From NCBI RefSeq assembly GCF_002868735.1, contig NZ_CP025613.1:434001-498000 (forward strand): 64,000 nucleotides of DNA, given 5' to 3'. The stretch is from Niveispirillum cyanobacteriorum (lineage in GTDB: Bacteria > Pseudomonadota > Alphaproteobacteria > Azospirillales > Azospirillaceae). The position numbers were made by a program, and so were the translations under genes. Positions 7,991 through 16,274 of the stretch are shown one piece after another; position 1 is the first letter of the stretch; each line of letters begins with the position of its first letter. The notes under the pieces are model-generated. The model was not told where the DNA came from. It worked only from the letters and a program-made list of their open reading frames with translations, and made no database searches.

Positions 7991-9556
7991 TTACTTCACA
8001 ACCAGCACCACAACCGACTTGGCCGGCAGGGTCACCGACAATGTAGTCCCATTCAACGCTGCCCCCGTGAACGCCACCGGCTTCACGGCGTCCGGCTGGG
8101 CAAAGCTGTTATGGGCGTTCATGGCGGGCGCCGTCAGAATGCGGCCCGACACGCCCGCTGCCGTCACGCCATCCAGGCTGACTGTGACCGGTACCGCCTC
8201 GTTCGGGTTGATGTTGGTTAACGCCACCAACACGCTGCCATCCTTGGCGCGCGCCGCAGAGGCGCTGATGGCCGGTAGGCTGCGTTCTGCATAGCTGTAT
8301 TTTGGCCCAGCAACGGTCACCGGGAACTGCGTGGCCCCCTGGAAATCCTTATACATGTCAAAGACATGATAGGTAGGTGTCAGCAGCATCTTCGGCCCGT
8401 CGGTCAGGATCAGGGCCTGCAGCACATTGACCATCTGTGCGATGTTGGCCATGCGCACACGTTCGCCATGCTTATGGAAGATGTTCAGGTTGATCGCCGC
8501 CGTCACGGCATCGCGCAGCGTGTTCTGCTGCTCAAGGAACCCGGGATTGGTGCCGGGCGTGGGGTCGAACCAGTTGCCCCATTCATCGACGACCAGGGCC
8601 ACCTTCTTCTTGGGATCATATTTGTCCATGACCGCGCTGTGCTTGGTCAGCAGATCATCCATCTGCGTGGCCGTCACCATCAGCGCGAACCAGTCGCTTT
8701 CCCCGAATTCGGTTGCCGATCCCTTATCCTTCCAGGTGCCGCGCGTCGGCCGACCAAAGGAGGGCAGGGCGTAATGATGCAGGCTGATGGCGTCGATCAT
8801 GTTGGCAGACCCCGCCATCACGACATCGGTCCATTTCAGATCGTCGGAATTGCCGCCGCTGGCGATAATCTTGGTCGGCTGTCCGGCTGCAGGCTTGATG
8901 AAGGTGCGGATCTGGCGCAACTGGTCGGTATAGAATTCTGGGCGCATATTGCCGCCACAGCCCCAGGTCTCATTCCCGATGGCGAACCAATCCAGCGTCC
9001 AGGGCTTGTCCCGGCCATTGGCGCGGCGCGTCTGGGCCAGGGTGGATTTGGACGGGTTGGTCATATATTCGACCCAGTCTGCCATTTCGCGGGCCGAACC
9101 GGTGCCGATATTACCATTCACATAAGTCTTGGCCCCGACCAGTTCGGAGAAATCCATGAATTCATGGGTCCCGAACTCATTGGTTTCCGCAACACCACCC
9201 CAGTTGGTGTTGACGCCAACAGGCCGCTTGGCACGGGGGCCAATGCCGTCGCGCCAGTGATATTCATCGGCGAAGCAGCCACCGGGCCAGCGGATCAGGG
9301 GCACGCGGATGGCTTTCAGCGCCTCTACCACGTCCTTGCGATAGCCGCGGATATTAGGGATGGATGATTTCTCCCCCACCCAGATGCCTTCATAGATCAG
9401 GCGGCCCAGATGTTCAGCGAACTGTCCCTGGATTTCCGGCGCCAGCACGGGGCCGGGCTGTGCGCCATTGACGGTGACCTTGGCGTCCTGGCCAAAGGCC
9501 GGAACGGCGGTCAGCAGGCCCAGACACAAGGCTAGGCTGCAATGCAAACCCTTCAT
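7991..9556 (-). CDS. abfA: Exported alpha-L-arabinofuranosidase, GH51
   Basis: The 521-residue glycoside hydrolase has a signal peptide (residues 1-22, cleavage after VPAFG). A (beta/alpha)8 domain follows with GQFAEHLGRLIYEGIW, IRWPGGCFADEYHWRDGIGP, the acid/base motif FAIGNETWGCGG (glutamate near 194) and the nucleophile motif VVDEWGNW (near 322). A C-terminal beta-sandwich closes the protein. GH51 enzymes release terminal arabinofuranosyl residues from arabinoxylan or arabinan fragments. Most bacterial GH51 proteins are cytoplasmic, so the clear signal peptide suggests periplasmic action, feeding free arabinofuranose to the neighbouring ABC importer. An operator-like palindrome lies about 75 bp upstream. 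Confidence 0.9.
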   Translation of the reverse strand: MKGLHCSLALCLGLLTAVPAFGQDAKVTVNGAQPGPVLAPEIQGQFAEHLGRLIYEGIWVGEKSSIPNIRGYRKDVVEALKAIRVPLIRWPGGCFADEYHWRDGIGPRAKRPVGVNTNWGGVAETNEFGTHEFMDFSELVGAKTYVNGNIGTGSAREMADWVEYMTNPSKSTLAQTRRANGRDKPWTLDWFAIGNETWGCGGNMRPEFYTDQLRQIRTFIKPAAGQPTKIIASGGNSDDLKWTDVVMAGSANMIDAISLHHYALPSFGRPTRGTWKDKGSATEFGESDWFALMVTATQMDDLLTKHSAVMDKYDPKKKVALVVDEWGNWFDPTPGTNPGFLEQQNTLRDAVTAAINLNIFHKHGERVRMANIAQMVNVLQALILTDGPKMLLTPTYHVFDMYKDFQGATQFPVTVAGPKYSYAERSLPAISASAARAKDGSVLVALTNINPNEAVPVTVSLDGVTAAGVSGRILTAPAMNAHNSFAQPDAVKPVAFTGAALNGTTLSVTLPAKSVVVLVVK

Positions 9557-9628
9557 GCGTATTTCCTCCCCCGCATGTTTCCGATTTTTCCAACGGGGCG
9601 CATCCTACCCGAATTTGAAAGTAGGATC

Positions 9629-9643
9629 ATCATATAATATGAT
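9629..9643. promoter_or_regulatory. Perfect palindrome upstream of abfA
   Basis: ATCATATAATATGAT has perfect 6-base arms around a 3-base centre, 73 bp upstream of the abfA start. Related sequences occur upstream of araA (470-484) and between ytfQ and araD1 (6854-6868). It is the best-formed copy and the likely reference operator for the local GntR regulator. Confidence 0.5.
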
Positions 9644-9664
9644 TATTGAGATGAATGGGGAGGG

Positions 9665-9904
9665 CTACATCAGCCCCGCACTTTTGAAGCTCACATATTT
9701 TCCGCCTTTTCCGATGATGACATGGTCATGGATCACCACGCCTAGGGCCGTCGCGGCGGCAACGATCTGTTTGGTCATGTCGATATCGGCGCGGCTGGGC
9801 GTGGGGTCGCCGCTGGGGTGATTATGCACCACCCTAATGGCCGCTGTAACCAATTGATATTGCTCGTAAAAAGCGCCCCGTGGATGCAAGTGGAGCCGCT
9901 TATT
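9665..9904 (-). pseudogene. RadC-like JAB-domain protein, C-terminal fragment
   Basis: About 79 codons match the C-terminal end of RadC/MPN (JAB) proteins. They include the metal-binding core VVHNHPSGDPTPSRADIDMT, then VIHDHVIIGKGGKYVSFKSAGLM. The remainder of the RadC fold and any start codon are missing. The open frame continues upstream to 10111 but without RadC similarity and overlaps the alpA gene. RadC-like genes are common passengers of integrative elements, so this marks a decayed element edge next to the native arabinose locus. Confidence 0.7.
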
Positions 9905-9935
9905 GGGGGCGGTCCAAGGTGACCGATCGTGATCA

Positions 9936-10166
9936 TCACGCCTGATCACCCACAGGCTCGCTGAGTCGCTCAGAGGCACTGCAAGGCACTCTATTCCTTT
10001 TGTCCAAATCCTCAAGCTCCTCCACCGGGTAGAGGACGGCCTTTCCGATCTTGATGAACGAGGGGCCAATACGCTTCGTTCGCCAGTTTCGTAGGGTGCC
10101 AAGCGACACACCGCCGCGATAGCGGTCCACCACTTCCTCCGGCGTCAGAAACCTGCTGTCTGTCAT
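9936..10166 (-). CDS. AlpA-like excisionase/helix-turn-helix regulator, copy 1
   Basis: The 76-residue MerR/excisionase-type DNA-binding protein begins MTDSRFLTPEEVVDRYRGGVSLGTLRNWRTKRIGPSF and then has the wing KIGKAVLYPVEELEDL. Such proteins act as AlpA/Xis-type regulators of integrative elements. The ATG at 10166 has GGAGG 6 bases upstream; upstream frame to 10232 is not conserved. A paralogue of identical length lies at 17582-17812, with long shared blocks (FLTPEEV, YRG-VS-GTLRNWR, IGPSF-KIGKAVLY). No adjacent intact integrase is present. Confidence 0.8.
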   Translation of the reverse strand: MTDSRFLTPEEVVDRYRGGVSLGTLRNWRTKRIGPSFIKIGKAVLYPVEELEDLDKRNRVPCSASERLSEPVGDQA

Positions 10167-10549
10167 ATTCGCCTCCTGCGGCTCGTTGTGCGCGAGGCGG
10201 TTCTGATCGAAACGTTCCGCACTCCGGAGCACTCTCGGGATCGTTCAAGCGCGATGTCTCACGCTACTGCCCGCAAGAGGTTGCATTGAGTTTGTAGCGA
10301 GAAAAGCCCCCACGCTCGGGCGTCGGGATGCCGGATACAGGCGGCGCCACATAGGCGGGCTTGACGATCGTCCATAACCTGCTGACCTGAGAGCGGGATT
10401 CTGCGCGAGGTAGGCTCTTTGGCCAGAATCCCACTTGGCCCATTCAGTCTCTTCTATGATTGAACAGGATTAAATTCCCGTCGCGACACTTCCAGTTCGG
10501 GTAGCGAAACCTCATTCCTCCTTGTCGTTAGAGTCGCGTCATCAATGAA
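10167..10549. other. Gene-free stretch with one inverted repeat
   Basis: I see no convincing gene here. An inverted repeat GGGATTCTG (10395-10403) / CAGAATCCC (10424-10432) with a 20-base loop is the only structure I can point to. The stretch separates alpA copy 1 from gene debris to the right and may contain the alpA promoter. Confidence 0.5.
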
Positions 10550-10573
10550 CCGTCTCCCGCGAACGGGAGACGG
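10550..10573. repeat. Perfect 10-bp hairpin
   Basis: CCGTCTCCCG (10550-10559) and CGGGAGACGG (10564-10573) pair perfectly around the tetraloop CGAA. There is no following T-run. It could be a REP-like palindrome or an old terminator left at an element junction. Confidence 0.5.
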
Positions 10574-10647
10574 GTGGCGCCCGCCCCTTATCCCTTCGCG
10601 ACCTCGCGGACAAAAGAGGCATCGTCTTCGATCGGCCCGTTGGTATC

Positions 10648-10836
10648 ATGAACATGCTGCGAGACCTGAGAAAGAATGGAGCGATGCCAGCAAGCACCGA
10701 TGAAATGCTCCGCGCGCTGCGTATCATGAACGAAGCCTCGCACGGCGTGGACGTCGACCCTGACGCGGCCAAGCGAGCGGTGGAGGTTGGAACAGTCTTT
10801 CTCACCGAACTGAGAGCCATGGACACCCATAACTGA
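10648..10836 (+). pseudogene. C-terminal remnant of an unidentified protein
   Basis: The frame encodes MNMLRDLRKNGAMPASTDEM and then LRIMNEASHGVDVDPDAAKRAVEVGTVFLTELR. This reads like a real helical protein tail: the open frame and amino-acid pattern continue upstream of the ATG (LADKRGIVFDRPVGI) without a start codon or ribosome-binding site. I do not recognise the family; the NEASHGV pattern is reminiscent of HEPN/DUF4145-type tails but this is weak. It lies among other fragments and is probably non-functional. Confidence 0.45.
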
Positions 10837-11036
10837 GGCATGAGGTTCGGCAGGCATTGAGTGACTTCAAAAGTTTCATGGAGAGCGACGCCGGCGCATC
10901 CGCACGATACCAATCACGGCTCGGGCGACGCATCCACATAAATCGAGCCGCAGTCAAAGAAGATGTCCCCCCGCGGATCGCACCGCCTTTCAAGCCGCTG
11001 TCGCCGAACAGCTTGGTTCCATTAAGCGTAGCACCT

Positions 11037-11369
11037 TTAGCGGTCAGGACCATGCGTGTGGCTATGGTGGGAATGATCGCCATGGGCGGCAGCACCCTCA
11101 TGGTGATGTGCGGCATGCGCTGCCAGTGCCGCATAATGCACGGGGTCGGCGTCGAACTTCGCCTTGCAGCCGGCCGAGCAGAAGACGTAGCGCTCGCCTT
11201 CATACTCAGCCTTGTGAGCGGTCCTGGCGGGATCGACCACCATGCCGCAGACCGGATCATGGTCGACGTGACCGGACGGCGTTTCGCCGTCCGGCTCATG
11301 ATGGTGATGATGGCCGTGCACCCCAGTCACCTCGGCGGCGCGTTCGCTCTTCTGATCGTCGTCGGCCAT
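11037..11369 (-). CDS. YHS-domain metal-binding protein, histidine-rich
   Basis: The 110-residue protein has a central YHS domain (DPVCGMVVDPARTAHKAEYEGERYVFCSAGCKAKFDADPVHY, written here as its key motifs DPVCGM and FCSAGC) flanked by histidine-rich tails (HGHHHHHEPD and HHEGAAAHGDHSHHSHTH). YHS domains bind copper or other soft metals and often sit at the N-terminus of copper-exporting P-type ATPases. No ATPase follows, so this is either a free-standing metal scavenger or a truncated pump. AAGGTG upstream of the ATG supports the start. It lies 41 bp downstream of the oleate hydratase gene in the same direction. Confidence 0.65.
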   Translation of the reverse strand: MADDDQKSERAAEVTGVHGHHHHHEPDGETPSGHVDHDPVCGMVVDPARTAHKAEYEGERYVFCSAGCKAKFDADPVHYAALAAHAAHHHEGAAAHGDHSHHSHTHGPDR

Positions 11370-11410
11370 TCATCACCTTTCACACGCCGCGCGTGCCTTC
11401 CGGTCTCTGT

Positions 11411-13177
11411 TCAAACCTCGATCAGATGGAACTCTTCGAGCAGCTTGGCGATCTCGGTGCCTTCGAGCTTCTTCATCAGCAGCTTGCGCAGGAAGGCCGG
11501 TCCGGGAAGGTCGATGCCCTTGCCGTCCCGCAGCGGACCGATCGCTGCCAGCAGCGTACGGATATCGTAGGTCGAGTTGAAGACTTCCGGCACGCCGCGC
11601 TCGACATTCATCAGGGTGTAGACGGCCTCCATCGGGGTCCTCACCGAATATTCCGTGGTGAAGATGCAGTCCCGCTGTTTCGATTCCGCGAACTGTCCGA
11701 TGAAGGCGAAATTGACCGCGCCCTCCGGCACCACGTCCGGCCGGTCACCCGCCTGGCGCGGCATGAAGAAGGCGGTGATATAGGGCATCATCGTGGGCAC
11801 GGTGCTGGCGCCGGAGGCTGCGAGCTCCGGAATGTCCTCGACCGGTACACCGAGATGGTAGAGCCACTCCTGGGTGATTTCCTCGCCGGTGCATTCCTGC
11901 ATTGGCTTCTTCACATAGTCGCCGGGCTTGTCGACAAAGAGCGCGTAGAACCAGGCGATCATCTGGTCCTTGGGCTGCTTCTTGAAATGCGGCTGGCGAT
12001 GAACCGTCCAGCTCAGCAGCCACGCCGAGTCCTTCACCGTGACGATACCCCCCGAGACGATCTTGCCGGTGAAGGGGTTGCGCTTGGTGATCTTCTCGAC
12101 ATAGGCCGGAATACGGGCATCGAGGGCGGTAATCGTTGCCGAGGCCCATTTCGTTTCCGGGATATGGGCCCCGAATACGTCCGGGCGGCCGAAGGCCGGA
12201 TCCTTCGCCGCGATCCGCCGCCACAGGTCCCAGGCCGGCGCCGGTCCTTCGTTGAGCTTCGCCGGCGTCTTGTGATCGCCATTGTCGGAATTCTCGGTCA
12301 ATGAGCCGATGGTTATGAAGACGAGATCGTCTGGCGCGAGATCGACGCCGCCTTCGACGCCGCGCTCTTTCCAGTGAATGCGGGTCGCTTGCTTGCGGCC
12401 GGGCTGGATGTCGAAATCGACGTCGGTGACCTCGACGCCGTAGCGGAACGTGACGCCGTGATCGGTCAGCCACTTCACCAGCGGCAGGACCATGGATTCA
12501 TACTGATTGTAGCGATTGAACTTGAGCGAGGAGAAGTCGGCGAGACTGCCGATATGATGGATGAAGCGGTGCAGGTAGAGCTTCATTTCCAGCGCCGAAT
12601 GCCATTCCTCGAAGGCGAACATGGTGCGCCAATAGAGCCAGAAATTGCTCTTCAGGAAATCTTCGCCGAAGACCTCGTTGATGCGCTTGTTCTCCATCTC
12701 CTCGCGTGTCGCCAGGAAAACGGAGAGCAGGTCCTTCTGGGCCTTGTCGTTCAACGTCAGCAGCGCCTTGTCGGGCACGTCCTGGCCCTGGTTCTGCGTC
12801 GTACGCTGGAGCGAAAAGTTGGGGTCGTCCTTGTTGAGCCGGTAGAATTCGTCGAGGACGCTGGCATCCTCGATCTCCAGCGAGGGGATCGAGCGATAGA
12901 GGTCCCACAGGCACTCGAAATGCTCCTCCATCTCGCGGCCGCCGCGAATGACGAAGCCCTTCTCCGGCACATCAAGACCATCGAGCGCGCCGCCGGGGAT
13001 TCCCAGCTCTTCCAATATGGTGATGCGATCGCCCGAAACGCCGCCGTCGCGGATCAGGAAGGCGGCGCCGGCGAGCCCCGCCAGCCCCGAGCCGACGAAC
13101 CAGGCCGTCTTCTTGTCGGCCCCCTCGGGCTTGCGGGGACGCACGAAGGCTTCATAGTTTCCACTGCTATAGTGCAT
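11411..13177 (-). CDS. ohyA: Oleate hydratase (FAD-dependent)
   Basis: The 588-residue flavoprotein hydrates cis-9 double bonds of unsaturated fatty acids such as oleate, giving 10-hydroxystearate. It has the N-terminal dinucleotide motif GSGLAGLAGAAFLIRDGG (about residues 30-47), the oleate-hydratase hallmark ELGIPGGALDG with VIRGGREMEEHFECLWDL, and the conserved YWRTMFAFEEWHSALEMKLYLHRFIHHI block. The C-terminal part has QFAESKQRDCIFTTEYSVRTPMEAVYTL. Length and motifs are full. It ends a four-gene run started by a TetR regulator, which suggests fatty-acid detoxification or use under TetR control. There is a 27-bp gap to the upstream dehydrogenase gene. Confidence 0.93.
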   Translation of the reverse strand: MHYSSGNYEAFVRPRKPEGADKKTAWFVGSGLAGLAGAAFLIRDGGVSGDRITILEELGIPGGALDGLDVPEKGFVIRGGREMEEHFECLWDLYRSIPSLEIEDASVLDEFYRLNKDDPNFSLQRTTQNQGQDVPDKALLTLNDKAQKDLLSVFLATREEMENKRINEVFGEDFLKSNFWLYWRTMFAFEEWHSALEMKLYLHRFIHHIGSLADFSSLKFNRYNQYESMVLPLVKWLTDHGVTFRYGVEVTDVDFDIQPGRKQATRIHWKERGVEGGVDLAPDDLVFITIGSLTENSDNGDHKTPAKLNEGPAPAWDLWRRIAAKDPAFGRPDVFGAHIPETKWASATITALDARIPAYVEKITKRNPFTGKIVSGGIVTVKDSAWLLSWTVHRQPHFKKQPKDQMIAWFYALFVDKPGDYVKKPMQECTGEEITQEWLYHLGVPVEDIPELAASGASTVPTMMPYITAFFMPRQAGDRPDVVPEGAVNFAFIGQFAESKQRDCIFTTEYSVRTPMEAVYTLMNVERGVPEVFNSTYDIRTLLAAIGPLRDGKGIDLPGPAFLRKLLMKKLEGTEIAKLLEEFHLIEV

Positions 13178-13204
13178 GGCGAACTCCTGTTCTTCTTGTT
13201 GGGA

Positions 13205-14071
13205 TCAGTCTGCGGAGGGTTTGTAGCTGTAGAAGCCTTCGCCCGAGGCGATGCCGAGCCTGCCCTTGTCGATGTAGTTTTCCTTCAGCCATGCCGCGAG
13301 CGACTGGGCGTGCTCATCGCCATGCGACAGAATGTTGTAGGGGGTGTTCAAGCCGATGATGTCGTAGATCTGGAACGGCCCCATCGGCGCGCCGGTGGCG
13401 ATCCGCCAGACCTTGTCGACATCTTCCGGCTCGGCATAGCCGCCGGCGGCGAGATCGGCCGCCGCGTTCAGGAACGGCACCAGCAGGGAATTGAGGACAT
13501 AGCCTGCCTTTTCCTTGCGCACCGGGATCGGCACCATGCCGATGGCCGAGGCGAAGGCGATCAGGGCATCGAACACGGCCGGATCGGTGTCGTCGGTGCC
13601 CATCACCTCGGCGGTGTTGAACTTCCAGATGCTGTTGGCGAAGTGCAACGCCAGAAACCGGTCCGGGCGGCCGGTGAAGGCCTTGAGGTCGCTCGGCAAC
13701 AGGGTCGAGCTATTGGTAGCGAAGATCGCCCTTTCCGGCGCAAGCCCCGCGAGCTTCTCGTAGAGCGCCTGCTTGATCGAGAGAAGCTCCGGAACCGCTT
13801 CGATCACGAGGTCCGCGTCCGCGACGGCCGAACCGAGATCGGCGGACAGGGTGATGCGCTGCAGGGACTCGGCGGCCTTGCCGTCGGCCGCACCGGCCAC
13901 CTCCTTGCCATAGGTCTCGACGAGCATGGCAAAACGCTGCCTTGCCTGTTCAAGCGCCTCCTCGCTGGTGTCGTAGGCGGTAACGTCGAAGCCGCTATAG
14001 GCGGTCTGGAAGGCTATCTGGCTCCCGAGGACGCCCGTGCCGAGAACCGCCACTTTCCTGATATCGCTCAT
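13205..14071 (-). CDS. 3-hydroxyacyl-CoA dehydrogenase family protein
   Basis: The 288-residue protein has an N-terminal NAD-binding Rossmann motif (VAVLGTGVLGSQIAFQTAYSGFDVTAYD) and the catalytic region EAVPELLSIKQALYEKL...FATNSSTLLPSDL with ALHFANSIWKFNTAEVM, which carries the active-site histidine. The C-terminal dimerisation domain contains GYVLNSLLVPFLNAAADL. The family oxidises 3-hydroxyacyl-CoA to 3-ketoacyl-CoA in beta-oxidation. Its exact substrate is unknown; co-transcription with oleate hydratase and a thioesterase suggests hydroxylated fatty-acyl intermediates. It overlaps the thioesterase stop by 4 bp (ATGA). Confidence 0.82.
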   Translation of the reverse strand: MSDIRKVAVLGTGVLGSQIAFQTAYSGFDVTAYDTSEEALEQARQRFAMLVETYGKEVAGAADGKAAESLQRITLSADLGSAVADADLVIEAVPELLSIKQALYEKLAGLAPERAIFATNSSTLLPSDLKAFTGRPDRFLALHFANSIWKFNTAEVMGTDDTDPAVFDALIAFASAIGMVPIPVRKEKAGYVLNSLLVPFLNAAADLAAGGYAEPEDVDKVWRIATGAPMGPFQIYDIIGLNTPYNILSHGDEHAQSLAAWLKENYIDKGRLGIASGEGFYSYKPSAD

Positions 14072-14565
14072 TCAATCTCCTTCTGCGCGGTATCGTCACC
14101 AAGAAACGGAGCCGCCACCTCCACCGGGACGCGGGCCAGCTTGCCGGTTTCCCGATCGACAAGGGCCCACTGGGTCAGCGAGGCGACGAGCGTCCGCCCG
14201 TCTTCATCATGGAATTCGACGCATCGTGCATAGCGCGCACCGCGCGGCACTCCGACGACCCAGGTGATCGCGCTGACCGCGTCTCCCGCCCGGACATTGC
14301 CGCGATAGTCGACCTCATGGCGCAGCACGACCGCGACGAACCGGTCGCGATCTTGCGGACGCGCGGCCGTCAGCCAGTGCGCCACCGACGCATCCTGGAT
14401 CCAGGTCACCCAGACAGCATTGTTGACATGGCCGAGTTCGTCGATGTCGGCGTCCTGGGCGCGGAAGCGGATATGGAAGCGCCGATGCTCATCCACCTCG
14501 CCGACGAGCGGGTGTCCGTGCTCATCGCAGCCGATGCGTCGACGATCTGACACGATCCCGCTCAC
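14068..14565 (-). CDS. Hotdog-fold acyl-CoA thioesterase
   Basis: The 165-residue protein carries the 4-hydroxybenzoyl-CoA-thioesterase-type motif AQDADIDELGHVNNAVWVTWIQDA (aspartate and HVNN region near residues 37-60) and a second core strand HEVDYRGNVRAGDAV. Such proteins hydrolyse acyl-CoA to free acid and CoA. It starts with GTG at 14565 overlapping the tetR stop (GTGA) and ends overlapping the dehydrogenase start, so the three are tightly coupled. The pairing with a hydroxyacyl-CoA dehydrogenase resembles the dehydrogenase-thioesterase fusions seen in carnitine catabolism, but this dehydrogenase is not close to carnitine dehydrogenase. Confidence 0.75.
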   Translation of the reverse strand: MSGIVSDRRRIGCDEHGHPLVGEVDEHRRFHIRFRAQDADIDELGHVNNAVWVTWIQDASVAHWLTAARPQDRDRFVAVVLRHEVDYRGNVRAGDAVSAITWVVGVPRGARYARCVEFHDEDGRTLVASLTQWALVDRETGKLARVPVEVAAPFLGDDTAQKEIE

Positions 14566-15185
14566 GAATACGCCTGCTCCTCATGCGACGAACCCAGTCC
14601 AGCCATGGCGCGGAAGAAGCCGACGAGCATCTCGTCGCGCGGCATGGCGCCTTCGACATCGCCCTGGACCGCCAGTCCCATCCAGAGCGCGTATAGACCG
14701 ATGCCCGTCTGCATCGGCGGCAAGGCCGGACGCAGTGCGAAGCGTTGCGTTAGATCGGCAACGAGTTCACCGAACATCCGATAGCAGGCCGCCTTGCCCT
14801 CCCGGTGCCGCTCGGCGAAAGCCGGATCGCGCCGCGCGTGAAGCTGCAATTCGATCGAGAGGAGCGACCATTGCGCTTCACCGGCCAGCTTCGCGAGCCG
14901 GGCGGCCAGCACCTGGAGCGTTGCCTCGATATCATCGCCGGAGCAGTGCGCGACCAGGTCGCGAAGCAGTGTGACCTCATCCTGGATATGGCTCTGCAGG
15001 ATCTCGACCAGCAGATCGTCCTTGCTGGCGAAGTTCGAGTAGAAGGCACCCTGCGAATGGCCGGCCGCGCTGCAGATGTTGCGGATCGACATGGCGGCGA
15101 CCCCCTCCTCGATGATCGAGGTATGTGCGGCGGCGATCAGCCGGTCCCGCGTCTGGCGCTGCGTGTCCTTGCGCGTAAGCGGCAT
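14562..15185 (-). CDS. TetR-family regulator of the oleate hydratase operon
   Basis: The 207-residue regulator has a TetR helix-turn-helix (RLIAAAHTSIIEEGVAAMSI then RNICSAAGHSQGAFYSNFASKDDLL, about residues 16-60) and a ligand domain ending MLVGFFRAMAGLGSS. It is the first gene of the four-gene operon, so it likely represses itself and the downstream genes, released by a fatty acid or acyl-CoA (inferred). The ATG at 15185 has GGAG 9 bases upstream; a TTG at 15200 gives a longer frame without such a site. A perfect inverted repeat at 15273-15292 is a candidate operator. Confidence 0.82.
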   Translation of the reverse strand: MPLTRKDTQRQTRDRLIAAAHTSIIEEGVAAMSIRNICSAAGHSQGAFYSNFASKDDLLVEILQSHIQDEVTLLRDLVAHCSGDDIEATLQVLAARLAKLAGEAQWSLLSIELQLHARRDPAFAERHREGKAACYRMFGELVADLTQRFALRPALPPMQTGIGLYALWMGLAVQGDVEGAMPRDEMLVGFFRAMAGLGSSHEEQAYS

Positions 15186-15272
15186 GGGTTCGTTCTCCAA
15201 CCAACGGGCGAGACGTGCGAAACCTTTTCGGCGGTTCCGCGTTCTCAGTAAAACCAGGTATCAAGTGATATC

Positions 15273-15292
15273 CGAAATCAACGGCGATTTCG
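15273..15292. promoter_or_regulatory. Candidate TetR operator
   Basis: CGAAATC (15273-15279) and GATTTCG (15286-15292) are perfect inverted arms with a 6-base centre, 88 bp upstream of tetR. An extra direct half-site CGAAATCG follows at 15296-15303. The size and symmetry suit a TetR dimer. Confidence 0.5.
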
Positions 15293-15365
15293 ACCCGAAA
15301 TCGTCCGCAGTATCGAAATTAAAACGCGAAGGAGTGTGACCTGCCCCCCGCCGGTCCCTCGATCA

Positions 15366-16274
15366 TTATGAGAGCCCAGGGGGTTGGTAGCTGATCTCCA
15401 GCGCCGGCGGTAGCGGCCGGGCGGTGGAGCTGATCAAGTTGCGCAGCCGGCCGGCCGCGGGGTTCAGACGCACGGCTTCCGGGGTCAGTCCGCCGTGCGC
15501 CGAGTGCGGCCTGACGTGGTTGTAGTCGAGCCGCCAGCGCTCGATGACAGCCCGGGCCTCGGCGAGGTTGGCGAAGACCTCCTCGTTCAGGCACTCGTCG
15601 CGCAGCTTGCCGTTGAAGCTCTCGACGAAGCCGTTCTGCTGCGGCTTGCCGGGCGCGATGTAATGCCAGTCGACGCCGGTGCGGTTGGTCCATTCCAGCA
15701 TGGCCCGGCTGGTCATCTCGGTCCCGTTGTCGCTAACGATGGTCGCCGGCCGGCCGCGCCGGGCGATCAGGGCGTCCAGCTCGCGGGCCATGCGATGGCC
15801 GCCGATCGAGGTGTCGACCACCAGCGCCAGCGCCTCGCGGGTGAAGTCGTCGACGATGCACAGGATCCGGAAGCGCCGGCCCCAGCTCAGCGTGTCGGCC
15901 ACGACGTCCAGGCTCCAGCGCTGGTTCGGCCCGTCCGGCAGCGCCATGGGCGCCCGCGTGCCGGTGGCGCGCTTGCGGCCGCGCCGCCTTCGCACCGCCA
16001 AGCCCTCCTCGCGGTACAGCCGGAAGAGCTTCTTCTTGTTCATGCTGACGCCTTCACGCTCGAGCAGGATGCCGAGCCGCCGGTAGCCGAAGCGGCGTCG
16101 CTCCGCCGCCAGGCCCCGCAGCCGGGCGCGTACCTCCGCATCGCCTGGCTGGGCCACGCGGCGCACTGTCTTCGGATCGACCTGGACCAGCCCGCAGGCG
16201 CGCCTCTGCGAGAAGCCGCGCTCCGCCATCAGGCGAAGCACGGCCTCCCGGCGCGCTGCAGGCCCGATCAGTTT
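15366..16274 (-). CDS. IS3-family transposase OrfB (DDE catalytic part)
   Basis: About 302 residues form the integrase-like catalytic part, made as an OrfAB fusion by a -1 frameshift. It has the HTH_21 region ([20 protein letters not shown]), the rve core with [10 protein letters not shown] (first aspartate), IVSDNGTEM (second aspartate) and [22 protein letters not shown] (glutamate). The DDE triad is therefore intact. The slippery run A-AAA-AAC lies at 16271-16277 at the end of orfA, and after slipping the frame reads [13 protein letters not shown]. The ORF itself stays open to 16451 but upstream residues duplicate orfA in the wrong frame. Confidence 0.9.
   Translation of the reverse strand, partial: KLIGPAARREAVLRLMAERGFSQRRACGLVQVDPKTVRRVAQPGDAEVRARLRGLAAERRRFGYRRLGILLEREGVSMNKKKLFRLYREEGLAVRRRRGRKRATGTRAPMALPDGPNQRWSLDVVADTLSWGRRFRILCIVDDFTREALALVVDTSIGGHRMARELDALIARRGRPATIVSDNGTEMTSRAMLEWTNRTGVDWHYIAPGKPQQNGFVESFNGKLRDECLNEEVFANLAEARAVIERWRLDYNHVRPHSAHGGLTPEAVRLNPAAGRLRNLISSTARPLPPALEISYQPPGLS

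Noticed and set aside
10550-10573. The perfect hairpin as part of a CRISPR array or repeat family
   Set aside because: Only one copy was found in the window and there are no regularly spaced repeats or cas genes.
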